From positions 806,001 to 870,000 of the forward strand of contig NZ_MKIM01000027.1 of the NCBI RefSeq assembly GCF_001939045.1: 64,000 bases of DNA, read 5' to 3'. The DNA comes from Rhizobium oryziradicis. GTDB lineage: Bacteria; Pseudomonadota; Alphaproteobacteria; Rhizobiales; Rhizobiaceae. The notes under the pieces are model-generated. The model saw only the letters and a list, made by a program, of their open reading frames with translations. It did no database searches and was not told the DNA's origin. Of the stretch, positions 54,726-62,433 are shown in pieces; the stretch's first letter is position 1, and every line of letters begins with the position of its first letter. The position numbers were made by a program, and so were the translations under genes.

Positions 54726-55474
54726 CCATCGCTTTGAAACACTTCCATGGCAAATCCGTGCAGCCACTGCGCATCCTGATTGGGTGCGAAACATCGGGTG
54801 TTGTCCGTCGCGCCTTTGCGGCTCTGGGCCATGATGTTTGGTCTTGCGATCTGCTGCCCGCCGATGACCGCAGCAATCGTCACATCATGTGCGATGTACG
54901 CGATTTGCTTGGCGATGGTTGGGATTTGCTGGTCGTACTTCATCCGCCATGCACCCGGCTGTGTAACTCCGGTGTTCGGTGGTTGAGAGAGCCACCGAGG
55001 AATGCGCCCCGCGATGCAACCCCTGAAGAAAGAGCCGCCTGGGCGGCGATGTCGCGTGAAGACAGGCTGCGCATCATGTGGCGGCTGCTGGATGAGGGGG
55101 CGGCGCTGTTTTCCGATTGCTGGAATGCGCCAATCGAGCGCATCGCGGTTGAAAACCCCGTCATGCATCTGCACGCGAAACAGCGGATACGGAATTATCA
55201 GAAGGCTGCGCAGACCGTGCAGCCGTGGTGGTTTGGTGATCCTGCATTCAAGGGCACGTCACTCTATCTGCGCGGCCTGCCGCCATTGGTTGCCACCAAC
55301 CGCCTGACCCCGCCACAGCGCGGCACGGATGAGCATAAAATCTGGTCTGGCGTGCATCGGGCCTCACCGGGCGCGAACCGCTGGCAAATCCGCTCCAAGA
55401 CGTTTCCGAGCATCGCGGCTGCAATGGCGTTGCAATGGGGCGGCCACGCCGTGGAGGCAGCGGCATGCGTATGA
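54722..55474 (+). CDS. Phage DNA methyltransferase-like protein (cytosine type)
   Basis: 250 residues. The N-terminal SAM motif is ILIGCETSGVVRRAFAALGH and then DVWSCDLLP, followed by VLHPPCTRLCNSGVRWL, where PPC resembles the catalytic Pro-Cys of cytosine-C5 methylases. IAVENPVMHL is the ENP motif. The target-recognition domain is short, so activity is uncertain. Starts at 54722 in a four-base overlap with the previous gene. Confidence 0.75.
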   Translation: MTIALKHFHGKSVQPLRILIGCETSGVVRRAFAALGHDVWSCDLLPADDRSNRHIMCDVRDLLGDGWDLLVVLHPPCTRLCNSGVRWLREPPRNAPRDATPEERAAWAAMSREDRLRIMWRLLDEGAALFSDCWNAPIERIAVENPVMHLHAKQRIRNYQKAAQTVQPWWFGDPAFKGTSLYLRGLPPLVATNRLTPPQRGTDEHKIWSGVHRASPGANRWQIRSKTFPSIAAAMALQWGGHAVEAAACV

Positions 55475-56013
55475 CCGATCCAAAGCGCGACCGCGAAAAG
55501 GTGGCCATCAACCGGCTGCGCGCCACGGCGGATCGTCGATCTGGCGACATTTGGACCGTGGAAGATCGGCGCGGTGGCTTGCGGGTTATTGTGCGCCGTT
55601 CCACCGGCGAGGATGCCCATGTGGCCACCATCCACGCGGATGCGCTGGATGATGAGCGCGACCTGATATGTGGCGCGCTTGGCAATCTCTTGCTGTTTCT
55701 ACGCCTGTTTGATCGTGCTGCCAATGCTGTTCGCGATTTGCGCGGGCAGCTGGAGCGCGGGCAGGCGCAAGCGCACAAAAAAAACTATTCGGCGCAAGCC
55801 GCCATGCTGCTGTCGGACAGGGCGTTTCAACGCTTTCTTGAGGGCAAGGGGGCAGGCGGGCCGGTGCGAGACAAGGGGGCGGCGGACACGCGCCTGAAAA
55901 GCCTTCTCGCCATTTCCAGCAAATCACAGATCAACACGGTTGAGCGCGCGCGGGCTGCCTTTTTGGCGCTGCGGTGCGAGTTCGACGCGTGGAAACGCGG
56001 AGGTACGCAATGA
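55465..56013 (+). CDS. Hypothetical phage protein
   Basis: 182 residues. Start at 55465 has GGAGGC upstream; an alternative ATG is two codons later. N-terminal beta-rich part (GDIWTVEDRRGGLRVIVRRS), then long helices with AVRDLRGQLERGQAQAHKKN. I do not recognise the family. It overlaps the previous gene by ten bases and its stop overlaps the next start. Confidence 0.65.
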   Translation: MRMTDPKRDREKVAINRLRATADRRSGDIWTVEDRRGGLRVIVRRSTGEDAHVATIHADALDDERDLICGALGNLLLFLRLFDRAANAVRDLRGQLERGQAQAHKKNYSAQAAMLLSDRAFQRFLEGKGAGGPVRDKGAADTRLKSLLAISSKSQINTVERARAAFLALRCEFDAWKRGGTQ

Positions 56014-56303
56014 CGGATATTTTGCCAATTGTTGAGCAGCTTTACGACTGCCAAACGGATGCCGAGCGGGCCGACTGGCTGTTGCGCGTGCCGCAGGGTG
56101 TTATCTTGCGCGATCTTTCCACCATTCGCACCGCATTGCGCACGGCTGGCTTTCTGGCCGGTGTGGCCTGCCTTGAGGTGGAGTTTGCGGCGCTCAATGC
56201 CACGCGCCTGCCGGATGGCGGATTAGCAGAGGCGCATGTGGCGGCGGTGAAGGATGCCCGCATTTTTCTGGAAACTATTGTCTGCAAGGGAGGTCTGGCG
56301 TGA
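56010..56303 (+). CDS. Hypothetical phage protein
   Basis: 97 residues, mostly helical (IVEQLYDCQTDAERADWLLR, then LAGVACLEVEFAALNATRLP). Ribosome site GGAGGT lies before the ATG. Four-base overlaps on both sides place it in a tight operon. No function assigned. Confidence 0.65.
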   Translation: MTDILPIVEQLYDCQTDAERADWLLRVPQGVILRDLSTIRTALRTAGFLAGVACLEVEFAALNATRLPDGGLAEAHVAAVKDARIFLETIVCKGGLA

Positions 56304-57547
56304 GTGCTGAAGCCACGATCCGGCGCGGGGTTCGCAACGCGCGTTACACCACAGTGCCGAACCATGTGTTTGAGGATGACCGGCTTTCTATGGAAGCGCG
56401 GTGGTTGCTTGGCTATCTGCTGTCCAAGCCAGATAACTGGACGGTTGTTGTTGGCGATATCGTGAAGCGCGGCAAATGCGGGCGCGATAAGGCCCGCAAG
56501 ATGATCGCCGAGTTGGTCGAGATCGGCTATGCGGAACGGGAACAGACGCGCGACGACGGCAAATTCAGCGCCTCGGTTCTGGTGATCTATGATGAGCCGC
56601 GCGATGTGGTGCCGGTTGCAGATCCAGCCGCTTCTGAAAGTGTTGCATTTCTACCGCAGACTGATTTACCGGCGACGGCAAAACCGTCGCCGGTTTTGCC
56701 GTCGCCGGTAAAATCGGCACCTAGTAAAGACTTAAAGATAGTAAATACTGAATCTCTACCAAGCGGAGAGGCCCTTGCCGATGATTTGGAAAGTGCCCCG
56801 GCATCTGACGTCCCGGAAAAGGGGCAGGGACGGGTGGAGCGGGAACGTGCCAGTCGTCAGTTTGACGTTTGGTTCAAAGCTTGGCCCAAGCCCGGCAGTC
56901 CAGTCTTTGCCCGCAATGCTTGGTTTGCGTTGTCGGCTGATGACCGCGCCGCCTGCATTGAGAAAACACCGACCTATCTGGCATGGGCCAAGCCCGAGGA
57001 ACTGACAGCACCAGCGGTCTACCTGAAGGGCCGGGCGTGGAATGACGTGCCAGAGGATTTCTCGACGGATCAAGCGCCAGTGCGTGAGCTTGCCAAGCCT
57101 TGTGGCAAACTTTGGATGGGCACGCGACTGGAAGCGCTGTTCGGCGAACCCACGGGCCGCTTTCATATCACGAAGTTTGACGAAGCCCGCCTTGCAAATG
57201 GTCTGATTAGCCGGGAAGCATTGTTGCGAGAGAAGCGCCGCGACCATGGCTGGCCGCTTGTCTGCGGTATGCAGGACTTTGCGCGGCGAGATGTGCCCTT
57301 CTTTGGCTTGTTGACCCTGAAACCCTTTGTTGCCGATTTCCAGAGGGTAGAGCGCGGAACGCCTTTGCTGGACGCATGGCGACGGTTGCATGAGCGCCGG
57401 GGCTGGCTGTTTGTCGATGGCCTGCGCGACTGGAACTATTTCCCGCCCATTGAAGACGGCGCGGATGATCTCGATGCGGCTGTGGAAGCGGCGCTCGAAC
57501 ACTTCAAAACCAAGATCAGCAAGGAGCGCACCAATGATGCAGCATAA
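56300..57547 (+). CDS. Phage replication-type protein with winged helix N-terminus
   Basis: 415 residues from GTG overlapping the previous stop. The N-terminal winged helix (about 15-100) reads YTTVPNHVFEDDRLSMEARW, LLGYLLSKPDNWTVVVGDIV, and RDKARKMIAELVEIGYAERE. This is typical of phage replisome organisers and DnaD-like initiators. A disordered linker follows (about 105-190), then a region with FDVWFKAWPKPGSPVFARNA, also common in such proteins. The linker-coding DNA holds a 48-base palindrome and an AT-rich run, like the lambda origin inside gene O. Confidence 0.78.
   Translation: MSAEATIRRGVRNARYTTVPNHVFEDDRLSMEARWLLGYLLSKPDNWTVVVGDIVKRGKCGRDKARKMIAELVEIGYAEREQTRDDGKFSASVLVIYDEPRDVVPVADPAASESVAFLPQTDLPATAKPSPVLPSPVKSAPSKDLKIVNTESLPSGEALADDLESAPASDVPEKGQGRVERERASRQFDVWFKAWPKPGSPVFARNAWFALSADDRAACIEKTPTYLAWAKPEELTAPAVYLKGRAWNDVPEDFSTDQAPVRELAKPCGKLWMGTRLEALFGEPTGRFHITKFDEARLANGLISREALLREKRRDHGWPLVCGMQDFARRDVPFFGLLTLKPFVADFQRVERGTPLLDAWRRLHERRGWLFVDGLRDWNYFPPIEDGADDLDAAVEAALEHFKTKISKERTNDAA
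56665..56760. other. Candidate phage replication origin
   Basis: Perfect inverted arms of 21 bases (56665-56685 and 56692-56712) around a six-base centre. The array contains three copies of CCGTCGCCGG (56684-56693 and 56699-56708 direct, 56669-56678 inverted). Directly after comes an AT-rich stretch (56709-56760). Repeats plus AT-rich DNA within the replication gene are the lambda-type origin layout. Confidence 0.55.
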
Positions 57548-58190
57548 TGGAAACCTCTTGCGTGGCGTTTCAGATCAGGGGCTTTTGAAGCTTGCCCAGA
57601 TCAATGAGGCAGAGGCTAGCCGCCAACGCATGATTGCCATGGCGCGGCAGGATCGGCCTGGCTTTGAGCAGGTGGCCCGCTGGCTGGTGGCCAGTTGCCA
57701 GAGTGGCACCGAACAGGCTGCTCGTGATTCCTTGCAAGAGCAGCGAATCGAATGCTGGTGCCCTTGTGAAAAGCTGCGGTATCCGCCACGGCGCGGCAAA
57801 CAGGCTGTGGAAATTCAGCGGGCAATTTTTCGCGGCTATCTTTTTGTAAGGGTGATTCCAGACAACGAAGCCTTTGTCGGCCTGTTGGTGGCATCGAAGT
57901 TAAAGGGGCTGATGGGGCAGGATGGCAAGCCTTATCTGATGCCGGAAACTTTGATGAGCAAGCTGATGTTGTCGGTCAAAAAATCTGAGCGAAAACATAT
58001 GGATGGCGAGAGCCTGCCGGTGATGCCGGATCTGCTTGGCAAGACGGTGACAATCCGCTCTGGACCGTTTGCCGAGTTCGTTGTGACGGTGCGCAAGGTT
58101 CTCTCCAAGCGCGGGCAGGTGGTTGTTGATGTGCCCCTGTTTGGCGGTATGAGCGAAATCATCTTGGGTGTTGACAGCGTCGTCGCGTGA
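57534..58190 (+). CDS. NusG-family transcription antiterminator (phage copy)
   Basis: 218 residues. The NGN-like domain spans about 45-115 (RWLVASCQSGTEQAARDSLQ, then EIQRAIFRGYLFVRVIP). A KOW domain lies at the C-terminus: LLGKTVTIRSGPFAEFVVTV, then SKRGQVVVDVPLFGGMSEI. AAGGAG precedes the ATG at 57534. It is a specialised NusG paralogue rather than the housekeeping one. It sits at the end of the early operon, before the structural genes, where an antiterminator would turn on late transcription. Confidence 0.88.
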   Translation: MMQHNGNLLRGVSDQGLLKLAQINEAEASRQRMIAMARQDRPGFEQVARWLVASCQSGTEQAARDSLQEQRIECWCPCEKLRYPPRRGKQAVEIQRAIFRGYLFVRVIPDNEAFVGLLVASKLKGLMGQDGKPYLMPETLMSKLMLSVKKSERKHMDGESLPVMPDLLGKTVTIRSGPFAEFVVTVRKVLSKRGQVVVDVPLFGGMSEIILGVDSVVA

Positions 58191-58338
58191 GATTATCGCT
58201 CGAAATGTGGAAAGGCGAACAGCGCCTCTCCATTCGAGATGACCGGGGCGTCTGATGCTCCCAAAGGGATTGATGTTCTCCCCCGGCCTCGTTCTGATCC
58301 AAGCCAATAGGCGGTGCGATTCAGAGCCAGTGCGTAAG

Positions 58339-58593
58339 CTATGACCGAAACTGTTTTTGATAAATGGAAATAGGAATAGCCTGATTATCATCGTTCTCGG
58401 TTGTATTGCTGGTTTCTTGATATGCTTTCATGTGCGCGATAGCGTATTCGCGCTCACGTATTTCTCTCTCGACGCATTCCAACACAAATAACGTATCAAC
58501 TGAATAAGCATCAAGTCGCTTTATATTCGAAAGTTGGGTGTATGCGTTTTTTAATAATTGCATTTCGTTTTTGATTTTTTCATTGATTGACAT
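58339..58593 (-). CDS. AT-rich hypothetical protein (possible moron)
   Basis: 84 residues, helical, charged (MSINEKIKNEMQLLKNAYTQ, then FVLECVEREIREREYAIAHM). Base composition is clearly AT-richer than the phage around it and it reads against the late genes. A purine-rich AAGAGATTGG lies upstream. Probably an inserted lysogenic gene; function unknown. Confidence 0.6.
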   Translation of the reverse strand: MSINEKIKNEMQLLKNAYTQLSNIKRLDAYSVDTLFVLECVEREIREREYAIAHMKAYQETSNTTENDDNQAIPISIYQKQFRS

Positions 58594-58656
58594 TTTTTAT
58601 TTTCCAATCTCTTGTAATAAACGAATAAATTTAAGTATTGTTCCATTTGTTATTTA

Positions 58657-58681
58657 AGGGCGGCCAGAGGGTCGCCTTTTT
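58657..58681 (+). terminator. Possible terminator before the HNH gene
   Basis: Arms around GGCGGCC and GGTCGCC with an AGA loop, then TTTTT. It could end early transcription or be the point at which the NusG-like protein acts. Confidence 0.45.
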
Positions 58682-58693
58682 ACGTTAAGAGGT

Positions 58694-59017
58694 ATGGGGA
58701 TACGTTATGATGAGGGCAGGCCGTGGAAGGGGTGGTACTCCACCGCCCGCTGGCGAAAGACCCGGCTTAACCAGCTGACCATGGAACCGCTCTGCCGCAT
58801 GTGCAGGCTGCAAGGCCGCTTCACTGCCGCCACGGTTTGTGACCACATCGAACGCCACAGCGGCAACCCTGACAAGTTTTGGAATGGTCCGTTTCAAAGC
58901 CTTTGCAAGACCCACCACGACGCAACCAAACAGGCAGAAGAGCATCGCGGCTTCTCGACGGCAGCAGGCACAGACGGCTGGCCCATCGACCCCCGCCACC
59001 CAGCAAACCGAGGATAG
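58694..59017 (+). CDS. Phage HNH endonuclease
   Basis: 107 residues. CRMCRLQGRFTAATVCDHIE and SLCKTHHDATKQ contain the CxxC, D-H-I and H-H of the zinc-bound HNH nuclease fold. In phages with P27-type terminases such HNH proteins assist DNA packaging, and this gene lies upstream of the terminase genes, interrupted by the moron pair. Confidence 0.88.
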   Translation: MGIRYDEGRPWKGWYSTARWRKTRLNQLTMEPLCRMCRLQGRFTAATVCDHIERHSGNPDKFWNGPFQSLCKTHHDATKQAEEHRGFSTAAGTDGWPIDPRHPANRG

Positions 59018-59108
59018 GGGGCGGGTCAAAAGTTCAAACCCCCTCTCCCCGCGCACCGGCGTCAGTCATTTCTGTGTAGCGCGGGGAAATTGGAGGGAAA
59101 AAGCCAAT

Positions 59109-59582
59109 TCAGTCGTTTATGTTGGGTGTCAAGTCGGGTCGAGAGAAAATCCAAAAAGCGATGCTGACTACCACGCCGACCAATCCGGGCAACAGCAGGC
59201 GACTCGGCTCGTATAGATAAGCATCACTTAGCTCTTTTCCAGCAATACCTATTCCGAGGTTGTTTTGATATGCGAACCATAACCAGTTTACTAATATTCC
59301 AATGCATCGAAAACCAACGCCTGCCAAAAAACCTGCGATAGCGTAAGACGTTAGTCGTTTCATCCCGTGCTTTTGAAGTGTCAGGATTATTGGAATGCCG
59401 AGTATAAACATGCCAAGGTAGGTCAATAGGGCGCTGACTAGTAAAGTGCTCCAGACAATTTCTGACGTGGACATAGTTGACAAAATTGGGTCGGAATTTG
59501 CCCTAAGGACTGAATAGCTGGCATAGATTGGAGGTGCACATAGTGGTGCGATTGCAAAGCTTAGCAATGTTCTTTTGCGCAT
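59109..59582 (-). CDS. Hypothetical four-helix membrane protein
   Basis: 157 residues, with about four membrane segments (near 5-22, 44-68, 80-105 and 133-148). Not recognised. It follows a secreted protein gene on the same strand with a one-base stop/start overlap (TAATG). AT-richer than the neighbouring phage genes and reads opposite to them, so likely a lysogenic-conversion gene. Confidence 0.6.
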   Translation of the reverse strand: MRKRTLLSFAIAPLCAPPIYASYSVLRANSDPILSTMSTSEIVWSTLLVSALLTYLGMFILGIPIILTLQKHGMKRLTSYAIAGFLAGVGFRCIGILVNWLWFAYQNNLGIGIAGKELSDAYLYEPSRLLLPGLVGVVVSIAFWIFSRPDLTPNIND

Positions 59583-60085
59583 TATTTATCACTCAAGTTG
59601 AAACTGGATGATGACCCTACTTTGACGTAATAGACCTCTGTGCCAGTTAATTGCCAATATGCAGTCTCAGACACCTCGTTTAGATCTTCATTGTCAGGTT
59701 TGCCGAGTTCTATTTTTAGATCGCTCAGAAGGTTGCTTTTGTTTGTTAAGCTGTAACTGCAAACACGGGCCGGATTTAATCCGGTTGCGACCCAAAAAAC
59801 CAAGGCGCTTTGAGTTTGTTCATCTCGCCAGCCAATGACATCAACCGTAACATGATTGTATTTCTCATAAGACGACTTCCAATTGGTGTCATCTTCCATT
59901 CTGGGCCAGCCGAGCGCGTTGCCTTTGGTTGTTGCCTCCGCCACGCTCCGTGATCGACACACTTCCAGAGCTTGCTTCGTAGAAATTTCCGCAGCGAATG
60001 GCTGGGTTACGGACGCTAAACAAATATATGCGGATGATAAGAATAATGGCGCAATTTTTTGCCGATTAAGTCCTAAATATCTCAA
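59582..60085 (-). CDS. Hypothetical secreted protein (moron)
   Basis: 167 residues from TTG at 60085, chosen for GGAGG seven bases upstream and a good signal peptide (about 10-30, IAPLFLSSAYICLASVTQPF, cleavage near AAA/AA-E). The mature part has conserved-looking Cys (EVCRSRS and RVCSYSL), possibly one disulfide. A longer version begins at ATG 60109. Paired with the membrane protein gene. Function unknown; it could modify the host envelope. Confidence 0.6.
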   Translation of the reverse strand: MRYLGLNRQKIAPLFLSSAYICLASVTQPFAAEISTKQALEVCRSRSVAEATTKGNALGWPRMEDDTNWKSSYEKYNHVTVDVIGWRDEQTQSALVFWVATGLNPARVCSYSLTNKSNLLSDLKIELGKPDNEDLNEVSETAYWQLTGTEVYYVKVGSSSSFNLSDK

Positions 60086-60164
60086 TTGAAATCCTCCGCA
60101 GCCGGTCATTTCCTAAAAAGGATGGCGCACGGCTGCTTATTTTCAAGACACCGGAGACCTTTAA

Positions 60165-60632
60165 ATGAAAGGCCGCAAGCCCACATCGGAAAACGTTGTG
60201 CCGCTGAAACCAGAAGATGGGCAGGGCGCTAACTTTGAGGCGCGGGCGGTGGCCAAGGCACGGGAGCTGCGGCCTGATGAATTGCCGTTTGATGTGCGCG
60301 CCATTTGGGATCGGCTGGCACCTGGGCTGTGTGATCCGCGCAAGAACCGGCTGAATGAAATCAATGCCTATATGTTTGAGCAGCTTTGCTGGACCATTGC
60401 CCGCCATGAGCGGTTGCGGCTGGATGTGCGGGAAGGCGGGGAAACCTATGAGAGCGAAACCCGCAACGGCAAACAGCTAAAGAGCCGCCCGGAAGTCAGC
60501 CAGTTGAACGAGACGTGGCGGCAAATTCGGGCGCTGGCGAGTGATTTTGGCATGACGCCGTCTGCCGAGCGCGGTTTGCAGGCGACCGGCCAGTTAGGAT
60601 TTGAGTTCCCAACCGATGATGGATTCGATTGA
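60165..60632 (+). CDS. Terminase small subunit, P27 family
   Basis: 155 residues. MKGRKPTSENVVPLKPED is the usual P27-type start, and RAIWDRLAPGLCDP is the conserved helix region. The small subunit recognises phage DNA for packaging. Its stop lies inside the next gene, giving a 17-base overlap. Confidence 0.9.
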   Translation: MKGRKPTSENVVPLKPEDGQGANFEARAVAKARELRPDELPFDVRAIWDRLAPGLCDPRKNRLNEINAYMFEQLCWTIARHERLRLDVREGGETYESETRNGKQLKSRPEVSQLNETWRQIRALASDFGMTPSAERGLQATGQLGFEFPTDDGFD

Positions 60633-62433
60633 TGTTGTGGTGCCGGATGTCAGCTATGATGACGATCCGGTCACGGCTTGGGCCTGTGATGTGGTGCGCG
60701 GCGATGTTGTTGCCGGTCCTCATATTCGCAATGCCTGCCGCCGTCATCTTCTGGACCTTCGCGATGGCCCGGCAAGGGGGCTGCTTTGGGATCTGGAAAT
60801 CGCAAACAAGCGCATCAAGTGGTTTGGCGATAAGCTGCGGCTGAACGGCGGACAGTTCGAGGGGCGGCGGTTTACGCTTCATCCCAGCCAAGCCTTTCGC
60901 GTCGGTTCTCTGTTTGGCTGGAAATGGGCCGAAACCGGGCTTCGCCGCTTTCGCCGGTTTTATGATGAGGAAGGCAAGGGCAACGGCAAATCGCCGCTGC
61001 TGGCGGGCATTGGCATTTGCATGATGGTGGCCGATGGCGAACCGCGTGCCGAGATTTATGCAGCCGCTGCCAAGAAAGATCAGGCGCAAGTGCTGTTTCG
61101 CGATGCGGTGGCCATGCGCGACCAATCGCCGGAACTGACACGGCGGATTATACCGTCTGGCGTAAACCCGGTCTGGCAGCTGACCTATATCAGCAAGGGC
61201 GGCGATAAGCGGTTCTTTAAGCCGATCTCGGCAGACAAAGCCCAATCTGGCCCGCGTCCGTCTTGTGCATTGTGTGATGAGGTGCACGAACATCCCAACC
61301 GGGATGTTATCGAAATGCTGGAACGCGGCTTTAAATTCCGCAAACAGCCGCTTTTGGTCATGGCCACCAACTCCGGTTCTGATCGAAAATCCATCTGCTG
61401 GGAAGAACATCAACACGCGGTCGAGGTGGCGGCGGGCATCAAGCAAGATGACACGACCTTTGCCTTTGTCTGTTCGCTGGATGAGGGCGATGATTGGGAA
61501 AATGATCCAAGCTGTTGGGTGAAGGCAAACCCGCTGCTCGATGTCACCGTGACCTCGGAGTATTTGCAGGGCGTGGTGGATCAAGCCCGGCTGATGCCGG
61601 GCAAGCGCAACAGCATTGCAAGGCTTCACTTTTGCGAGTGGACGCAATCGGTCAATGCCGCCATCAAGCGTGAAGCATGGATGGCCTGCCAAGCGCCGGT
61701 TGATCTGGAGGAGCTGGTGGACAAGGGTTATCCCTGCTTTGGCGGGCTGGACCTGTCGAAGACGCGGGATTTTACCGCACTCACGCTCACATGGCTTGTC
61801 GATGCCACCAAGGATTCGGAACGGCTGGTGTCAAAAACATGGTTTTGGTCGCCTGCCGATACCTTGCGAGATCGCGCCAGCACCGACCAGGCACCCTATG
61901 AGCTGTGGCGGGATCAAGGTTTCATTGAAGCCGTGCCCGGTCAGCGGCTTAAATATGCATGGCTTGCCAAAGCGCTTGCCGAGATCTGCGCCCGGTTTGA
62001 ACCCAGCGAGATTGCCGCCGACCAATATGGCTTGGAGCAATTGAGCGAACACTTGGGCGATGATGGCGTGTCCTTGCCGCTGACCATTCACCCGCAAGGC
62101 TTTCAAAAGCGGGTGCTGGAACGCGACAAACATGCAGCTGATGGCGAACAGGAGATTTATCTCTGGATGCCAGACAGCATCAACAAGCTGGAAAACGCGA
62201 TCTATGAGCAGCGCTTGCAGATCGACCCAAACCCGATGCTCGATCTGTGTGCGGCAAGCGTGGTCTATGCCGAAAACCGGACGGGGCAGCGCATGTTTGA
62301 TAAGGAACACGCCTTCGGGCGCATCGACGGCATGGTGTCTTTGGCCATGTCGATGGGCATGACGCTTTGCAAAGAGCGCGCAACGGGGCCGGATTTAGGC
62401 TCGTATTTGCAGGATATGGCGGGGCGATTATGA
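60616..62433 (+). CDS. Terminase large subunit
   Basis: 605 residues. Walker A-type GKGNGKSPLLAGIGI near residue 121 and Walker B LCDEVHEHPNRD near 217 form the packaging ATPase. GGLDLSKTRDFTALTLTW near 378 is the Asp-containing nuclease domain start. It cuts and pumps DNA into the head. ATGs at 60616 and 60619 are both possible. The stop overlaps the portal start by four bases. Confidence 0.94.
   Translation: MMDSIDVVVPDVSYDDDPVTAWACDVVRGDVVAGPHIRNACRRHLLDLRDGPARGLLWDLEIANKRIKWFGDKLRLNGGQFEGRRFTLHPSQAFRVGSLFGWKWAETGLRRFRRFYDEEGKGNGKSPLLAGIGICMMVADGEPRAEIYAAAAKKDQAQVLFRDAVAMRDQSPELTRRIIPSGVNPVWQLTYISKGGDKRFFKPISADKAQSGPRPSCALCDEVHEHPNRDVIEMLERGFKFRKQPLLVMATNSGSDRKSICWEEHQHAVEVAAGIKQDDTTFAFVCSLDEGDDWENDPSCWVKANPLLDVTVTSEYLQGVVDQARLMPGKRNSIARLHFCEWTQSVNAAIKREAWMACQAPVDLEELVDKGYPCFGGLDLSKTRDFTALTLTWLVDATKDSERLVSKTWFWSPADTLRDRASTDQAPYELWRDQGFIEAVPGQRLKYAWLAKALAEICARFEPSEIAADQYGLEQLSEHLGDDGVSLPLTIHPQGFQKRVLERDKHAADGEQEIYLWMPDSINKLENAIYEQRLQIDPNPMLDLCAASVVYAENRTGQRMFDKEHAFGRIDGMVSLAMSMGMTLCKERATGPDLGSYLQDMAGRL

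Noticed and set aside
60496..61692. A 398-codon open frame antisense to the large terminase
   Set aside because: The terminase frame has clear motifs; the reverse frame is a by-product of GC-rich codon use.
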